Source of the DNA: Salisapilia sapeloensis
Lineage: Eukaryota; Oomycota; Peronosporomycetes; Peronosporales; Salisapiliaceae
Length of the DNA stretch: 53,973 nt
Direction of reading: 5' to 3'
NCBI GenBank assembly: GCA_023334545.1
Contig: JAADVB010000119.1
Location: 1 to 53,973, forward strand
The notes under the pieces are model-generated. The model saw only the letters and a list, made by a program, of their open reading frames with translations. It did no database searches and was not told where the DNA came from. Both the position numbers and the translations under genes were made by a program. Shown one piece after another: positions 10,237 through 19,649 of this stretch; the stretch's first letter is position 1, and each line of letters begins with the position of its first letter.

Positions 10237-10899
10237 ATGTTGCGAGTGTGTCGAGCTGGAGCGATTGCCCGTCGTTGTGTGGCGACGACGCTGCCTTCTG
10301 CAGCTAGCGCATCATCGAACCTTATCTGCAACTACTCGTCTTCATCGGATGATGAAAAACCCATATTCCCGACGTCGCATACGGTCAATAATGACGCATA
10401 CTTGGATTCTTTGCCAGAAGAATTGGAGGCGAGAGCGAGACAGCGAAATGAAGAGATCCGAACGCAGCATTTCGCTGCTCCAGCTTCTTCGAGCATTCCA
10501 GCTAACAGGTATACTACTATGTAATTCTCTAGTTGTGCATCATTGCTTACGTACGACGATCCTAGCCATGGCGAAACGACCATCGATGCCGATCTAGCGC
10601 GTCGTAAGCGTGTGATCTATCGCAGCAAGCAGCGTGGATGGCTGGAAGTTGACCTCTTGCTCGGATCTTGGGCGAGTAAGAATGTCATGGACTTGTCCGA
10701 GGAAGACTTGAGCCAGTATGAGGACATTCTCAACCAAGAAACGATCGACATTTTCAACTACATTTCTGGAAAGCAAGAGATTCCAGAGGAGTTGAACACG
10801 CCCATGATGCAGAGGCTACAAGAGTACAGTCGCAGCTCTCCTATCGGCCAAGCATCGGTCGATGCCTTTGAAAAGAACAAGAAATACATGAGCAATTAA
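10237..10899 (+). CDS. SDHAF2: Succinate dehydrogenase assembly factor 2 (flavinator)
   Basis: Two exons (10237-10508 and 10566-10899; a 57-nt intron; phase 2) give 201 aa. The N-terminus is Arg/Ala/Ser-rich without acidic residues for about 35 residues, fitting a mitochondrial presequence. The C-terminal half contains RRKRVIYRSKQRGWLEVDLL, then LGSWA...LSEEDLSQYEDILNQE and IFNYISG, the conserved five-helix core including the RGWLE box. The protein promotes covalent FAD attachment to the flavoprotein subunit of complex II in the matrix. It has a longer linker between presequence and core than the human protein. A TTCTTTTC tract follows the stop. Confidence 0.92.
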
Positions 10900-10934
10900 G
10901 GCGACAACGATGCAAAGTAGACATTCTTTTCTTG

Positions 10935-12914
10935 TTATTTGCTACTAACTAGACACTTGTAGTACGAAATGTTGTTCTGATAGAGTGCAAGACAGGTGAG
11001 AATATGCCGAGATTCCGTTGCTAGTAGTACATGGCTTTCCTGCAAGCGTACGAGTACTCTCAGCACTAGATGTAAAGCCTCTGGAAGCTTGAAATCATAG
11101 TACGATACGTTGAAACTATTTGTGGATTGAAGGAGGTAGCCAAAGCCGACCTCGGATAGTAATCGACCTGAGTATACTGCTTCCTCATCTACTCTTTGCT
11201 TCCAGACTCGATGCTCATCATCATCCTGCCGCATCTGTACATACTCTTCTTTGGCTTTATCTAGCTTTACTATATTCTGTCGGATGTGGCCGAGGAGTAC
11301 GTTCAGATCTTCATCTGAAGTGGTAGAAGTGTCTGGAAACAAGTCGATGAGACGCGTGTTCGATGTCTCAGCAAAGTAGGAAGCATTGGCATAAAACGGA
11401 GAGTTTGAGCTTTGAGCTAGCTGCGTGAACACATCGCGATTGCTGTTTGTAGTGGACGTTGTGACATTGGTAAAGCCTAGAATAGAATCTGCAAACTCGT
11501 CGCAATTGCGATCTTGAGGTGAATACCAGACTGTAGAAGGTGCTTGGAGACCTAATGACAAAGCGGAAACTTCGGCGTCGAAAGCTTGGTTGATTGTGTC
11601 GAGTATCAAATCGATACGACTTGATCTTTTGCTTTCCAATGCAGCATCACCGGCAAGGATGGCACTTAATCTAGAACGCAATGACGGTGTGTAGATCGTC
11701 ACGCCTGACCGGATATTCTTCGGAGATGGAGTATCATCTCGTGTATCGGATGATACGTACTGAGCTCGACATTGACAGATCGGTACGGTGTGCCCAGGAA
11801 AACATGGAAACGAGTACAAGCTTCGCGTGCCATTTACGAGTACGTCTTCGAGCGAATTTGTATCATTCGTCTCCTGATTGTTGATATTAACTGGTAAATC
11901 TGTTACTTCACTTGGTGAAGTTCTTTCGAAAGCATCTACGAATACTAATTGGCATCCAACTGGTGTGTCCATTTTTTTCAAGATCGGAATTCCAGTGTTA
12001 AAGTCGATCTCAAGCATACGCTGAAGTGCTTTGTCGAAAACGATCGACTCGTTCTCAGTTGATAGATCTGTAAACACTGGATGGCGATCTTCTGTATTTC
12101 GATATGACGAATCTGCACTTGTCGATATGTTCATCCTAGCATGCAAAAAATCTCGTGCAAATAGAATGATATGCCTCGAATCGGTCAGTCGAGCTTTCCA
12201 TGGCCAGTGATAGTTTATGGCAGGGATATGTGCGGGTGGAAGTTGCTTGTCATTTGTGTAATAGATTGCTTCGTATCCTGGATATGGTGTCCAATGGCGT
12301 GCATAAGATGGATAGATGGCATATCTACCTGAAGGTTCCATTTCCCTCGAGACGTTGTTAATCTCAAGAGCTTCCATTTCCCATCGTATTATCTGCTCAT
12401 CACTTGGCGGAGAGATGTTAAACCTAGCGTAGAGGTCCGTAGCATTCATATTCGCTAGTTCGTGTAATTGTACTTGCTTCCTTATCTTTTCTCCGTACAT
12501 AGCGTCGGCCATATTGGCCAGTTTCTCCTTAAAATTCGCTGCGAATGGAAAGGCTAGTTCCCGAAGAAAATACGTTCGGAGTGCTTTATTACGTCGTTCA
12601 CCAGATCGAGTATCAGGCATTGGGGACACAAGAGTGTATAGCATGAAGCGAGATGCAGCGGATGTGGCGTTCCATCCTTGTGGGGAAAAGTACCATTGAG
12701 ATGGAGGAGATAGATCACTCGTTGCATTCTTCCACATATCCTCCCATGATATACCATTGTAGTCTACAGGACCATAAAGCGCCGATTCATTGATTGGTGC
12801 TTCCACTTGCCGTGCATTGGGCATGCTGGTGGAACCTGTTAACTCTGACAATGCAGGCAAGATGTGGGCATATAGGACGCATAGCGCCCATATAAGTATG
12901 ACGTCGTAACGCAT
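10935..12914 (-). CDS. Large secreted or luminal glycoprotein of unknown function
   Basis: The product is 659 aa in a single exon. The start MRYDVILIWALCVLYAHILP is a clear signal peptide, with probable cleavage near residue 22-24. More than a dozen N-x-S/T sequons are scattered along the protein, and no membrane segment is evident after the signal, so it is probably exported or held in the ER/Golgi lumen. I see no known catalytic motif, repeat or RxLR-type host-targeting motif. A few cysteines occur in a cluster (SFPCFPGHTVPICQCRAQ) near residue 370-400. I do not recognise the family. Its stop lies only 36 bp from the SDHAF2 stop (convergent). It could be a lineage-specific protein or a divergent ER enzyme. 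Confidence 0.8.
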   Translation of the reverse strand: MRYDVILIWALCVLYAHILPALSELTGSTSMPNARQVEAPINESALYGPVDYNGISWEDMWKNATSDLSPPSQWYFSPQGWNATSAASRFMLYTLVSPMPDTRSGERRNKALRTYFLRELAFPFAANFKEKLANMADAMYGEKIRKQVQLHELANMNATDLYARFNISPPSDEQIIRWEMEALEINNVSREMEPSGRYAIYPSYARHWTPYPGYEAIYYTNDKQLPPAHIPAINYHWPWKARLTDSRHIILFARDFLHARMNISTSADSSYRNTEDRHPVFTDLSTENESIVFDKALQRMLEIDFNTGIPILKKMDTPVGCQLVFVDAFERTSPSEVTDLPVNINNQETNDTNSLEDVLVNGTRSLYSFPCFPGHTVPICQCRAQYVSSDTRDDTPSPKNIRSGVTIYTPSLRSRLSAILAGDAALESKRSSRIDLILDTINQAFDAEVSALSLGLQAPSTVWYSPQDRNCDEFADSILGFTNVTTSTTNSNRDVFTQLAQSSNSPFYANASYFAETSNTRLIDLFPDTSTTSDEDLNVLLGHIRQNIVKLDKAKEEYVQMRQDDDEHRVWKQRVDEEAVYSGRLLSEVGFGYLLQSTNSFNVSYYDFKLPEALHLVLRVLVRLQESHVLLATESRHILTCLALYQNNISYYKCLVSSK

Positions 12915-13092
12915 CGTAGAGCTTCTCTTGGAATAAAACTTACTTGTTCTTGCTTTGGGTCGAATATGCTACTGAATAAAATACTTTAAATAGGATGAGA
13001 ACGCTACGAGTCGGTCAATCGAGCGAGATATTTGGTGACAAGAGTGAACTTAATATAAGGACACAACATATTATGCTGGCAAATTAATTCAT

Positions 13093-13357
13093 TTAGTGCT
13101 TTCTACTCTTCACAGCATGCTGGAAACATTCCCGCAGTTTCTGGAACTCCTTTTCGCAAGCACCTTTCGAGACACCTCCCGTGATATTAGCCACACAGGC
13201 TCCGTAGACTTGGATCTGCCATGACAACGTATACAATGAATGATCGTTCTCACATAAGTTCAAAAGACAGGTATCTTACATCTTGAGGACATTTTTCCAC
13301 CATGGATGCGAAATGCTGGCTCATTTGTGCCGGCTTCTTAGTCCTGCTTCCTGTCAT
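13093..13357 (-). CDS. NDUFAF8: NDUFAF8-like twin CX9C protein (complex I assembly)
   Basis: Two small exons, 13280-13357 and 13093-13215, flank a 64-nt GTAAGA...GGCAG intron and encode 66 aa. The protein has two C-x9-C pairs, CPQDIQVYGAC and CEKEFQKLREC, the hallmark of CHCH proteins imported by the Mia40 disulfide relay. The spacing and the flanking residues (YGACVANITGG...SKGACEKEFQKLRECF) match the NDUFAF8/C17orf89 group, which works with NDUFAF5 in early complex I assembly. No NDUFAF5 is in the window. The gene is too short to stand out as a plain ORF. Its start is 127 bp from the divergent Sds3-like gene B. Confidence 0.8.
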
Positions 13358-13484
13358 CTCTTGCTTGTCTGCTTAGTGTCCAAATTCGCTCAGGCGATAT
13401 TTCTGCCAATCCGAGAACGTCTTTTTTATTTTCCACCAACCACAGAATCTAATTGAGCACAAAAGCATAACCTATTTGACAGAT

Positions 13485-14591
13485 ATGACGAAATGGCGTC
13501 GCCATCTTGGCACTTCGAGTCTACCACGCGGCTTCCAGACGAATGAAGAAGCCCAAGAAGCTGTACACGGTCAAGGTGACTCTTTATTGTTCAGCTCGGA
13601 TAGCGAATGGAGCGATACCGACGTGGCTGAGAGCCCGACGCCAGATCAACAGAATGCTCTCCTGGCGTTGCGTTCCGAAATACAAAACCGCATACAGGAA
13701 TTACAAGACGGGTCGGAAAAAGACTTTTTACTAGGTTGTGCAGTGCTTGAATTGAGGAAACAAACGCGCGTACACAATGCCTATGGTGCGTTCGAGCGTT
13801 TAAAAAGAAGCGCGGATGGTTTGTACGAATATGAATCTCAGCTGGCTCATAATCAATACCGTCAAAGCTGTACAAAATTGCAACGAGAAATGGATGATGA
13901 GATATGTCGTGAGATCAGACGTCTAGAGAACACGCGTGACGGGGTATCAGTCATGGACAGGCGACGGTTGACACGTCATGCCCAGCAATCGGCGAGTTCA
14001 GGCGAGCCACAGACGATCACGAATCATCTTGGTTGGGCAAATGGTGGACAAGGAGCCCAGAATGACAGTAAAAACAACGTTTCTCCCCCTTCAAACGGAC
14101 CTCTGCCAAGTACTCGGATGTATCCATTGAACCCAGTGATTGATGGCGAAAGCAGCGCCGCATCGGAAGCACATGAAAAGGCCATTCAGGAGCAAAAGGA
14201 GTTGAAAGCTTTACTTGACAAACCACGTGTCTTTCCGACGCTACAGAAAAGAGCTCCTGCGGAACAAGTAACGAGTGATCTGAATGCCATCACAGATCAA
14301 GTCGGACGAGTTTCCTCTTCCTTCGTACCATCGCAGAAACCTTTCCAGCATGACCAGCCGAATCGTGTCAAGAGACGGAAACTTAACCCGAAGATGTTGC
14401 AAGAAGGGCAAAAGGTAACATTACTCAAGGCCACGGATGACGAATGGCAGGAAGTTGTATCCGGAACGATCATATCGGCGACGAAATCCATGGTCTACCT
14501 CCAGACACGTTCAGAACAGTTTGAAAAGGTGCCGATCGAAGATATCGTGCGTCAGCGAGTTCGACTGGAACCCACGGATAACATAGATTAA
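13485..14591 (+). CDS. Sds3/BRMS1-like protein B (putative Sin3 histone deacetylase complex subunit)
   Basis: The product is 368 aa from ATG 13485 in a single exon. The acidic N-terminus (FSSDSEWSDTD) is followed by a coiled coil (QNALLALRSEIQNRIQEL ... HNQYRQSCTKLQREMDDEI) of the Sds3/BRMS1 type. A long disordered Gln/Asn/Ser linker comes next, then a basic RVKRRKLNP stretch and a C-terminal beta-rich module (LQEGQKVTLLKATDDEWQEV, then ISATKSMVYLQTRSEQF). This is the same domain order as protein A at 8744-9936, though the sequences are quite diverged. Likely role: nuclear chromatin corepressor subunit. The gene is convergent with the SerRS gene, with 33 bp between stops. Confidence 0.5.
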   Translation: MTKWRRHLGTSSLPRGFQTNEEAQEAVHGQGDSLLFSSDSEWSDTDVAESPTPDQQNALLALRSEIQNRIQELQDGSEKDFLLGCAVLELRKQTRVHNAYGAFERLKRSADGLYEYESQLAHNQYRQSCTKLQREMDDEICREIRRLENTRDGVSVMDRRRLTRHAQQSASSGEPQTITNHLGWANGGQGAQNDSKNNVSPPSNGPLPSTRMYPLNPVIDGESSAASEAHEKAIQEQKELKALLDKPRVFPTLQKRAPAEQVTSDLNAITDQVGRVSSSFVPSQKPFQHDQPNRVKRRKLNPKMLQEGQKVTLLKATDDEWQEVVSGTIISATKSMVYLQTRSEQFEKVPIEDIVRQRVRLEPTDNID

Positions 14592-14624
14592 ATCAGATTA
14601 ATAAGAATGAGCACCAAGAGCCGT

Positions 14625-16085
14625 TTATTTCGTTTTCCGAAGACGGTCTTGACCGCCGAGGTACGGTTGTAAGACGTCGGGTACAAGGACGCTGCCATCC
14701 TCTTGCTGATGCGTTTCTAAGAGACTGACGAGCAGTCTGGGTACAGCACAGGCTGTGCCATTAAGAGTATGAGCAAACTGCGGTGACTCCTTTTTATCCT
14801 CACGATGACGAATGTGCAGTCTTCTAGACTGGTAGTCCGTACACATACTAATACTCGCTACTTCGCCATATTCCTGTCGACCAGGCATGTACGCCATCAC
14901 GTCGTACTTGCGATATGCTGGTGCACCTAGATCTTCCGTCGCCATATCCAGCACCTTGAAGTGGAGTCCCAACTCGGAGCAGAGTTCAATCTGTAGCTCA
15001 AGCATTTCATTGAAGAATACTTCACTTTGTGTCATATCGGCACAAAAGCCGAACATTTCGACTTTCGAGAATTGATGCACGCGATAAAGACCCCGATTGA
15101 GACGGCCACCATGACCGGCCTCCGTTCGGAAGCAATGGGAATGGGCAGCGTACTTTAGTGGGAGGTCACTCGTCTTTAGCATCTCATCGCTTTGCATACC
15201 TGCTAAGGAGATCTCAGATGTGGCAGCGAGACATAGGTCAGAGTTTTCGATGGAATAGATTTGCGTCGCTTCTCCACGTGGTTGGAAGCCACAACCTTCC
15301 ACCATTTTGTGGTGAGCGACATCTGGAGGTAGAACGACCTGGAAGCCGCGACTACGGAGTCGTGACAATGTGTGATGTACAAGAGCGAGCTCTAGCATCG
15401 CGCCTTCGTTACGCAAAGCGACGAATTTACTGCCACTGACTTTAGCTGCCTGTGTCAAGTCTAGTATATCGAGGTCTAATGCTAGGTCAACATGGTCTTT
15501 TGGATCAAAAGTATAGACTGGTAAATCTCCGTGGGTCATGACGGTCCGAGACTTATCTTCATCACCAACAGGACTATCCGGATGAGTCTCATTCGGTAGC
15601 TTTAGAGCCTCAGATTCGAGCTGACTCGTGACAGATTCGAGCTCAGTCTCGCAGTCAGCAATTTCAGTCTTGAGTTCCTGACCACGAGTCTGACGCTTGG
15701 AGGCCTCCTCCTCGGAACCTCCGCTGCGCTTGAGTTCGCCTAGTGCTTTGGCATTGGCATTGCGTTCAGCACGTAGTTCATTTGCACGTTGTTTAAGCGA
15801 ATTCGACTGTTCATACAACGTTGCCACAAGTCTTGGATTGGCATCCGAGGCTCGCTGACGTGCATTGAGTTCTGCAGCATCAATGTTTTGCAGCAGTGTT
15901 CTGTAGTCGATACGAGGTTTGATGTGACTGTGGTTATTGGTCACTTCGGAAGGTTCTTGCAAATTGGAGGATGATTGCACAGACGATAACCAGCGACTAT
16001 GAATTGTATTGGATCTAGTCGATCGAATAGCAACCGCCCGAGAGGCTGGAAAGAGCCTCCGTAGACTGCCAAAGTAGCTTGTCAT
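14625..16085 (-). CDS. SARS2: Seryl-tRNA synthetase, mitochondrial/organellar type
   Basis: From ATG 16085 the product is 486 aa. Residues 1 to about 35 (MTSYFGSLRRLFPASRAVAI, then RSTRSNTIHSRWLSS) form a clear mitochondrial presequence. In-frame ATGs at 16118 and 16130 would add 11-15 residues. A two-helix coiled-coil arm (RANELRAERNANAKALGELK ... ELKTEIADCETELESV) binds the tRNA long arm. The class II core has motif 2 (FRTEAGHGGRLNRGLYRVHQ) and motif 3 (LNGTACAVPRLLVSLLE), both intact. It charges tRNA-Ser with serine in the organelle. The enzyme is of bacterial type, as expected for a mitochondrial version. Confidence 0.92.
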   Translation of the reverse strand: MTSYFGSLRRLFPASRAVAIRSTRSNTIHSRWLSSVQSSSNLQEPSEVTNNHSHIKPRIDYRTLLQNIDAAELNARQRASDANPRLVATLYEQSNSLKQRANELRAERNANAKALGELKRSGGSEEEASKRQTRGQELKTEIADCETELESVTSQLESEALKLPNETHPDSPVGDEDKSRTVMTHGDLPVYTFDPKDHVDLALDLDILDLTQAAKVSGSKFVALRNEGAMLELALVHHTLSRLRSRGFQVVLPPDVAHHKMVEGCGFQPRGEATQIYSIENSDLCLAATSEISLAGMQSDEMLKTSDLPLKYAAHSHCFRTEAGHGGRLNRGLYRVHQFSKVEMFGFCADMTQSEVFFNEMLELQIELCSELGLHFKVLDMATEDLGAPAYRKYDVMAYMPGRQEYGEVASISMCTDYQSRRLHIRHREDKKESPQFAHTLNGTACAVPRLLVSLLETHQQEDGSVLVPDVLQPYLGGQDRLRKTK

Positions 16086-16142
16086 GTTTCGATGTATGTG
16101 GTTGTGCGTCCAACTCATAGTCAGGTGCATATACTCGATCAA

Positions 16143-16537
16143 GTACGAATTTAGATATTGAGGCGCATCTATGGCGCTAAATGATGTTTTCTATGTAAAC
16201 TTTGGTGTGGACTCACTGTATTTCGTCTTCACCATGCCAACGATAAAGTGGTATGTGATGGAGACGAAAGCAGGCAAGTCCTAACTTTTTATGTTGCACC
16301 GCAATGTGAAATGGATTGCAAAGGAGCAATCGGGAGGAGAACCAATTGCCAACTTCTGTGAGGTGCTATGCAGTAGATTGTATACAAGTACAGGAGCAAG
16401 CAGTGTTGCGTCCTGCCGCGAAAATTGAAAAATGAGCAAAGTGGTGGCTGAGACGGACATGTGCACTTTTGTAATATTCGGAGGATCGGGTGGTACATTT
16501 GTAAATGGAGCCACCGTACTTCTGAACTGATCAAAGG
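16143..16537. other. Intergenic stretch between SerRS and AAGAB with tiny unassigned ORFs
   Basis: Plus-strand mini-ORFs at 16170-16280, 16291-16428 and 16432-16530 (37, 45 and 32 aa) look partly coding-like but have no recognisable motif. No splice model joining them is convincing. The stretch may be a 5' leader with upstream ORFs for the AAGAB gene. Confidence 0.3.
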
Positions 16538-17440
16538 ATGGAAGACGTTCCCTCCCGTGTCTTGGTCGTATCCACCTCCTCTAGCGATATCAATCGCTTT
16601 GCATCTGCCCTGCTAAAGCAATGCAAGCAACAAGCGACAGAAAGCCCCGTGCAAAATCTGCATTTGGACAATAAGTATTACTCTGCAGATCTTGAGCTGC
16701 ATTCGTGCGTTCTTGATAACGATGGACCTACTGCACCGCTCTCACACGAAACTTCCAGCTTTGAAGCTATTGTATGGATCGTTGATTTGGATGAAGATGC
16801 CTCAATGCTACTGTCTCGCCCATTCATCCAGCAAAGTGTAGACGAGCATACATTCGATGTATCATTACTGATTACTCTGCATGCTTCGAATTCGAGCAAG
16901 AAGCAGGAGCTGTGTGAGTGGGGTCAAGAGCACTTGTTTGAGTACATTGAGTTGGATCCTGATAGCAATCTCCACGATTTCGAGCTGCATCATCAGGGCA
17001 ACTATCAAGAAAAAACAGGCATGGAAAGAGTGGTAGAAGTACTGGAGAGTAATATGTGGAGCTCCATGTGCATGAAGAAGATGTCTGACTCTACGGATTC
17101 ACCAGCCGAGAAGGACACGAGTGAGAAACCAGCTACAACTGTGGAGAAAGGGGAAGATGATAAACTGAATAAGGCTTTAAAGTCTCTCGACATGCTAGAC
17201 GTATCTGATTCGGCTCATCAGACTTCTCAAGGCTCTTCTGATGCTTTGTTAAGCAGCTCGGAGCTCGGAGATGACGGTGATTTGGCGGAATTCAGTTCTT
17301 TATTGGCGCAAGCTCAGAATATACGTGACCAAGGACACCTCATGTCGGAAGAAGAACGACGTGAGAAGGCATCCAAGGTTGCCATGCAATTGCTGGAAGC
17401 CATGGGCGAAAGTGACGAGGAGGAAGGAAGCGCCAAGTAG
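16538..17440 (+). CDS. AAGAB: Alpha- and gamma-adaptin-binding protein p34
   Basis: The product is 300 aa in a single exon. The N-terminal half is the divergent small-GTPase-like fold of p34 (VLVVSTSSSDINRFASALL ... FEAIVWIVDLDED), ending with ELCEWGQEHLFEYIELD and the conserved GMERVVEVLESNMWSSMCMK. An acidic Ser-rich linker follows. The C-terminal helical hairpin (EFSSLLAQAQNIRDQGHLMS ... RREKASKVAMQLLEAMG) is the dimerisation/adaptor-binding tail. AAGAB is a chaperone that stabilises AP-1 gamma and AP-2 alpha subunits before coated-vesicle assembly. It lies head-to-tail with the prefoldin gene. Confidence 0.88.
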   Translation: MEDVPSRVLVVSTSSSDINRFASALLKQCKQQATESPVQNLHLDNKYYSADLELHSCVLDNDGPTAPLSHETSSFEAIVWIVDLDEDASMLLSRPFIQQSVDEHTFDVSLLITLHASNSSKKQELCEWGQEHLFEYIELDPDSNLHDFELHHQGNYQEKTGMERVVEVLESNMWSSMCMKKMSDSTDSPAEKDTSEKPATTVEKGEDDKLNKALKSLDMLDVSDSAHQTSQGSSDALLSSSELGDDGDLAEFSSLLAQAQNIRDQGHLMSEEERREKASKVAMQLLEAMGESDEEEGSAK

Positions 17441-17575
17441 ATACTTCATACAACCACTTCAATACACAACGCTTTCTTTTCATTGGGTAAAATAATTTTT
17501 GAACGTACCAGATTGGTTGAAAAGAGACCTGGTTGTAAGCGCCATACGAAAGGATCGAAAAGCTCGACATTAAAT

Positions 17576-18049
17576 ATGGCGGACGCAGGTACTTCGAGTG
17601 TAGAGCAGCAAGAGATCAATCTCACGGGTCTCTCGCTCGAGCAGTTGAACTCGCTCAAGTCTCAGCTTGAACAGGAGCTTCAGCAACTTAGCAGCTCCTT
17701 CACGGGACTGCGAGAAGCTCAGACGCGGTTTGGCGAGTCCAAGGAGTCGCTCTCGAGTCTGCAGAAGAGTGAGGAAGGAAAGCAGGTACTCGTGCCTTTG
17801 ACGTCTTCGATGTTTGCACCAGCCAAGCTGGCTGATGTGAATGACGTGCTAGTGGATATTGGCACCGGGTACTATGTCCAGCACGACGTGGACAACGCAA
17901 AGCAGTTCATGGATCGCAAAGTGGCATTTTTACAGCAGAACTTGGACGCGCTGAAGGAAGTACTGGAGAACAAGCGAACGATGCTACAGAATGTTGTCAT
18001 GGTCATGCAGTATAAGATGCAAGCAACGCAACAATCACAGAGCAGTTAA
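17576..18049 (+). CDS. PFDN5: Prefoldin subunit 5 (alpha-class)
   Basis: The product is 157 aa from ATG 17576; the frame is open upstream, but the family begins here. The layout is a long coiled coil, a beta hairpin pair, and a coiled coil. LSLEQLNSLKSQLEQELQQL opens it, VLVPLTSSMFAPAKLADVND and VDIGTGYYV form the beta core, and the second coil is AKQFMDRKVAFLQQNLDALK. The prefoldin hexamer delivers unfolded actin and tubulin to the CCT chaperonin. The length is normal. The 135 bp separating it from the AAGAB stop must hold its promoter. Confidence 0.94.
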   Translation: MADAGTSSVEQQEINLTGLSLEQLNSLKSQLEQELQQLSSSFTGLREAQTRFGESKESLSSLQKSEEGKQVLVPLTSSMFAPAKLADVNDVLVDIGTGYYVQHDVDNAKQFMDRKVAFLQQNLDALKEVLENKRTMLQNVVMVMQYKMQATQQSQSS

Positions 18050-18385
18050 TTTTGTTTCAAAGATAATTGCTTTCCTTTTCTTTTATGCCTCCACCATACT
18101 TGTATACCTGAGTACAAGTGTATCCAAGATGTCCTATCATCTCGATAATGCTCTTGGTCGTCTGTAACTTTGCTCCTTGAAGTATTAATTTGGAGGTTTA
18201 AGATGAATATTTAGCACGCTTTGGGGGAATGCACACTAATGTTCACGCGTCGCATTATTCCTTTCATCAAATATGAAGAATTGCGGTACGTATAAAAGGT
18301 AGGTGGAAACAATTAATAGGCATGCTTTCTGGCTGTATAACAAGCGTGAAGTAGATTGTATCACTGACGTTATGGATCATCCTAT

Positions 18386-18730
18386 CTAGTAAATGTGAAC
18401 GAGTCCGTACGCGAGTGTCCAGAACAGAACGAACGAAGCTGCTTGTGTGAACACACGACCGAATAGGAAAGATGCTGTGGATTCGTGGAAGTACTGTGGG
18501 ACGTCCATCTGCAGCTTGACGACCCAAATCGCAATGGCCGTGATGAAGTACATGGCGATAAGGAAGGCAAAGCCGGTGAGTCCTGTGAGTCCCATGATGC
18601 CTGCAATGCTCCCAGAGACGACGCTCATGGAGGTGTGGCAAAACTCGACCGCTTTTTCATTCTTCTTGCGGCTTTCCGCCGAAAACAGCTCGACGTTCTT
18701 GTCACCTCCCTCCTGCTGTTGCATCTGCAT
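18386..18730 (-). CDS. EMC6: ER membrane protein complex subunit 6
   Basis: The product is 114 aa in a single exon. EFCHTSMSVVSGSIAGIMGL is the diagnostic EMC6/Rab5IP signature, followed by TGLTGFAFLIAMYFITAIAI. A second hydrophobic block ends in FVLFWTLAYGLVHIY, nearly identical to animal EMC6 C-termini. The EMC inserts tail-anchored and multipass proteins into the ER membrane. The N-terminus is a short polar extension. The start at 18730 is the first ATG of the frame. The preceding 18050-18385 has no gene. Confidence 0.92.
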   Translation of the reverse strand: MQMQQQEGGDKNVELFSAESRKKNEKAVEFCHTSMSVVSGSIAGIMGLTGLTGFAFLIAMYFITAIAIWVVKLQMDVPQYFHESTASFLFGRVFTQAASFVLFWTLAYGLVHIY

Positions 18731-18920
18731 GTTTGGTTGTGTAAGATTTAACGGTTAGGATTTCGGACACTTGTTAAGGTATTGTTCAATCGGCATTTAG
18801 CAATATCCTTTTTGAACATCAAAAACAGAAACTTCAAGGCATAATTTGGCGGCAATTTCATTTGGAGACGAGCCAGGATACTTGAGTCCATAGTGTAGTA
18901 TTTAGCGTTCGAAAGGCAAC

Positions 18921-19382
18921 ATGACGCAGTACATGACGACGAAGCTTATTAATAGGCGGCCACCAACATTGTCGCTTTGTCTTGTGCAACTACGAAGTAG
19001 AAAGTTGCATTCGACGCTAGGTGGAGACGTTCACAGGGAGCAAAGAAATCCGACGCCTGACACAGAGCCGGCCTCACTAGTCCGAGAAATGGCGTCCAAT
19101 ATGCACGTAGCTCAGAACGAGCAGCAGGAGCTTGTCATCCGAAACAGACCGGCTATACGTCGACTTCATTTTCGCAAGACCAAGCGAGAGCTAGAACGGG
19201 AGCAGCGTGCCCGTTTGTATCGTACAATCCGTGCAAAGCCACCGTCTGACCGGAGCGTGCATACGAAAATCAAGTGGCAACGCAAATACGCTCAACTCCG
19301 GTTTCTTCACGAGCGTCGTATCTACAGCCTTGACCGTCCTGTTCGTCCACAACGTCAGCTCCAATTCGAGAATTTGCCTTGA
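18921..19382 (+). CDS. Small basic protein, probably mitochondrial, unknown function
   Basis: The product is 153 aa in a single exon. The N-terminus (MTTKLINRRPPTLSLCLVQL, RSRKLHS) is Arg/Ser/Leu-rich without acids, as in a mitochondrial presequence. The centre has an Arg/Lys-rich helix (RLHFRKTKRELEREQRARLY) and the C-terminus is also basic. Such a profile is common in mitochondrial ribosomal or RNA-binding proteins, but no family is recognised. It lies 190 bp from the divergent EMC6 start. Confidence 0.6.
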   Translation: MTQYMTTKLINRRPPTLSLCLVQLRSRKLHSTLGGDVHREQRNPTPDTEPASLVREMASNMHVAQNEQQELVIRNRPAIRRLHFRKTKRELEREQRARLYRTIRAKPPSDRSVHTKIKWQRKYAQLRFLHERRIYSLDRPVRPQRQLQFENLP

Positions 19383-19649
19383 CTTTCCCATTAGCTAAGT
19401 AAGATTTTACTATTCCAACTACAATAAACAAGTTAGCATCCTCTTCATCGCTTTCATCCTTTAGTCGATCACCATTTGCCTTTTCAAGATCGCGAATTTC
19501 AGTATCCGCGGTCGTTCCGAATGAAAAGGATAGAATCTATTTGAAAGCTGTATATAAATTATCCGATTAAAGCAGGACTAAGAGAGATTTTTGAAGCCAG
19601 AACGTGGTGAAAAGACAAAATCGAAAGAAAAAAAAGAGCTGGACGGAGG

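Noticed and set aside
10049-10597. 182-aa plus-strand ORF overlapping SDHAF2
   Set aside because: Different frame from the conserved SDHAF2 core; no motif and begins in the shared promoter.
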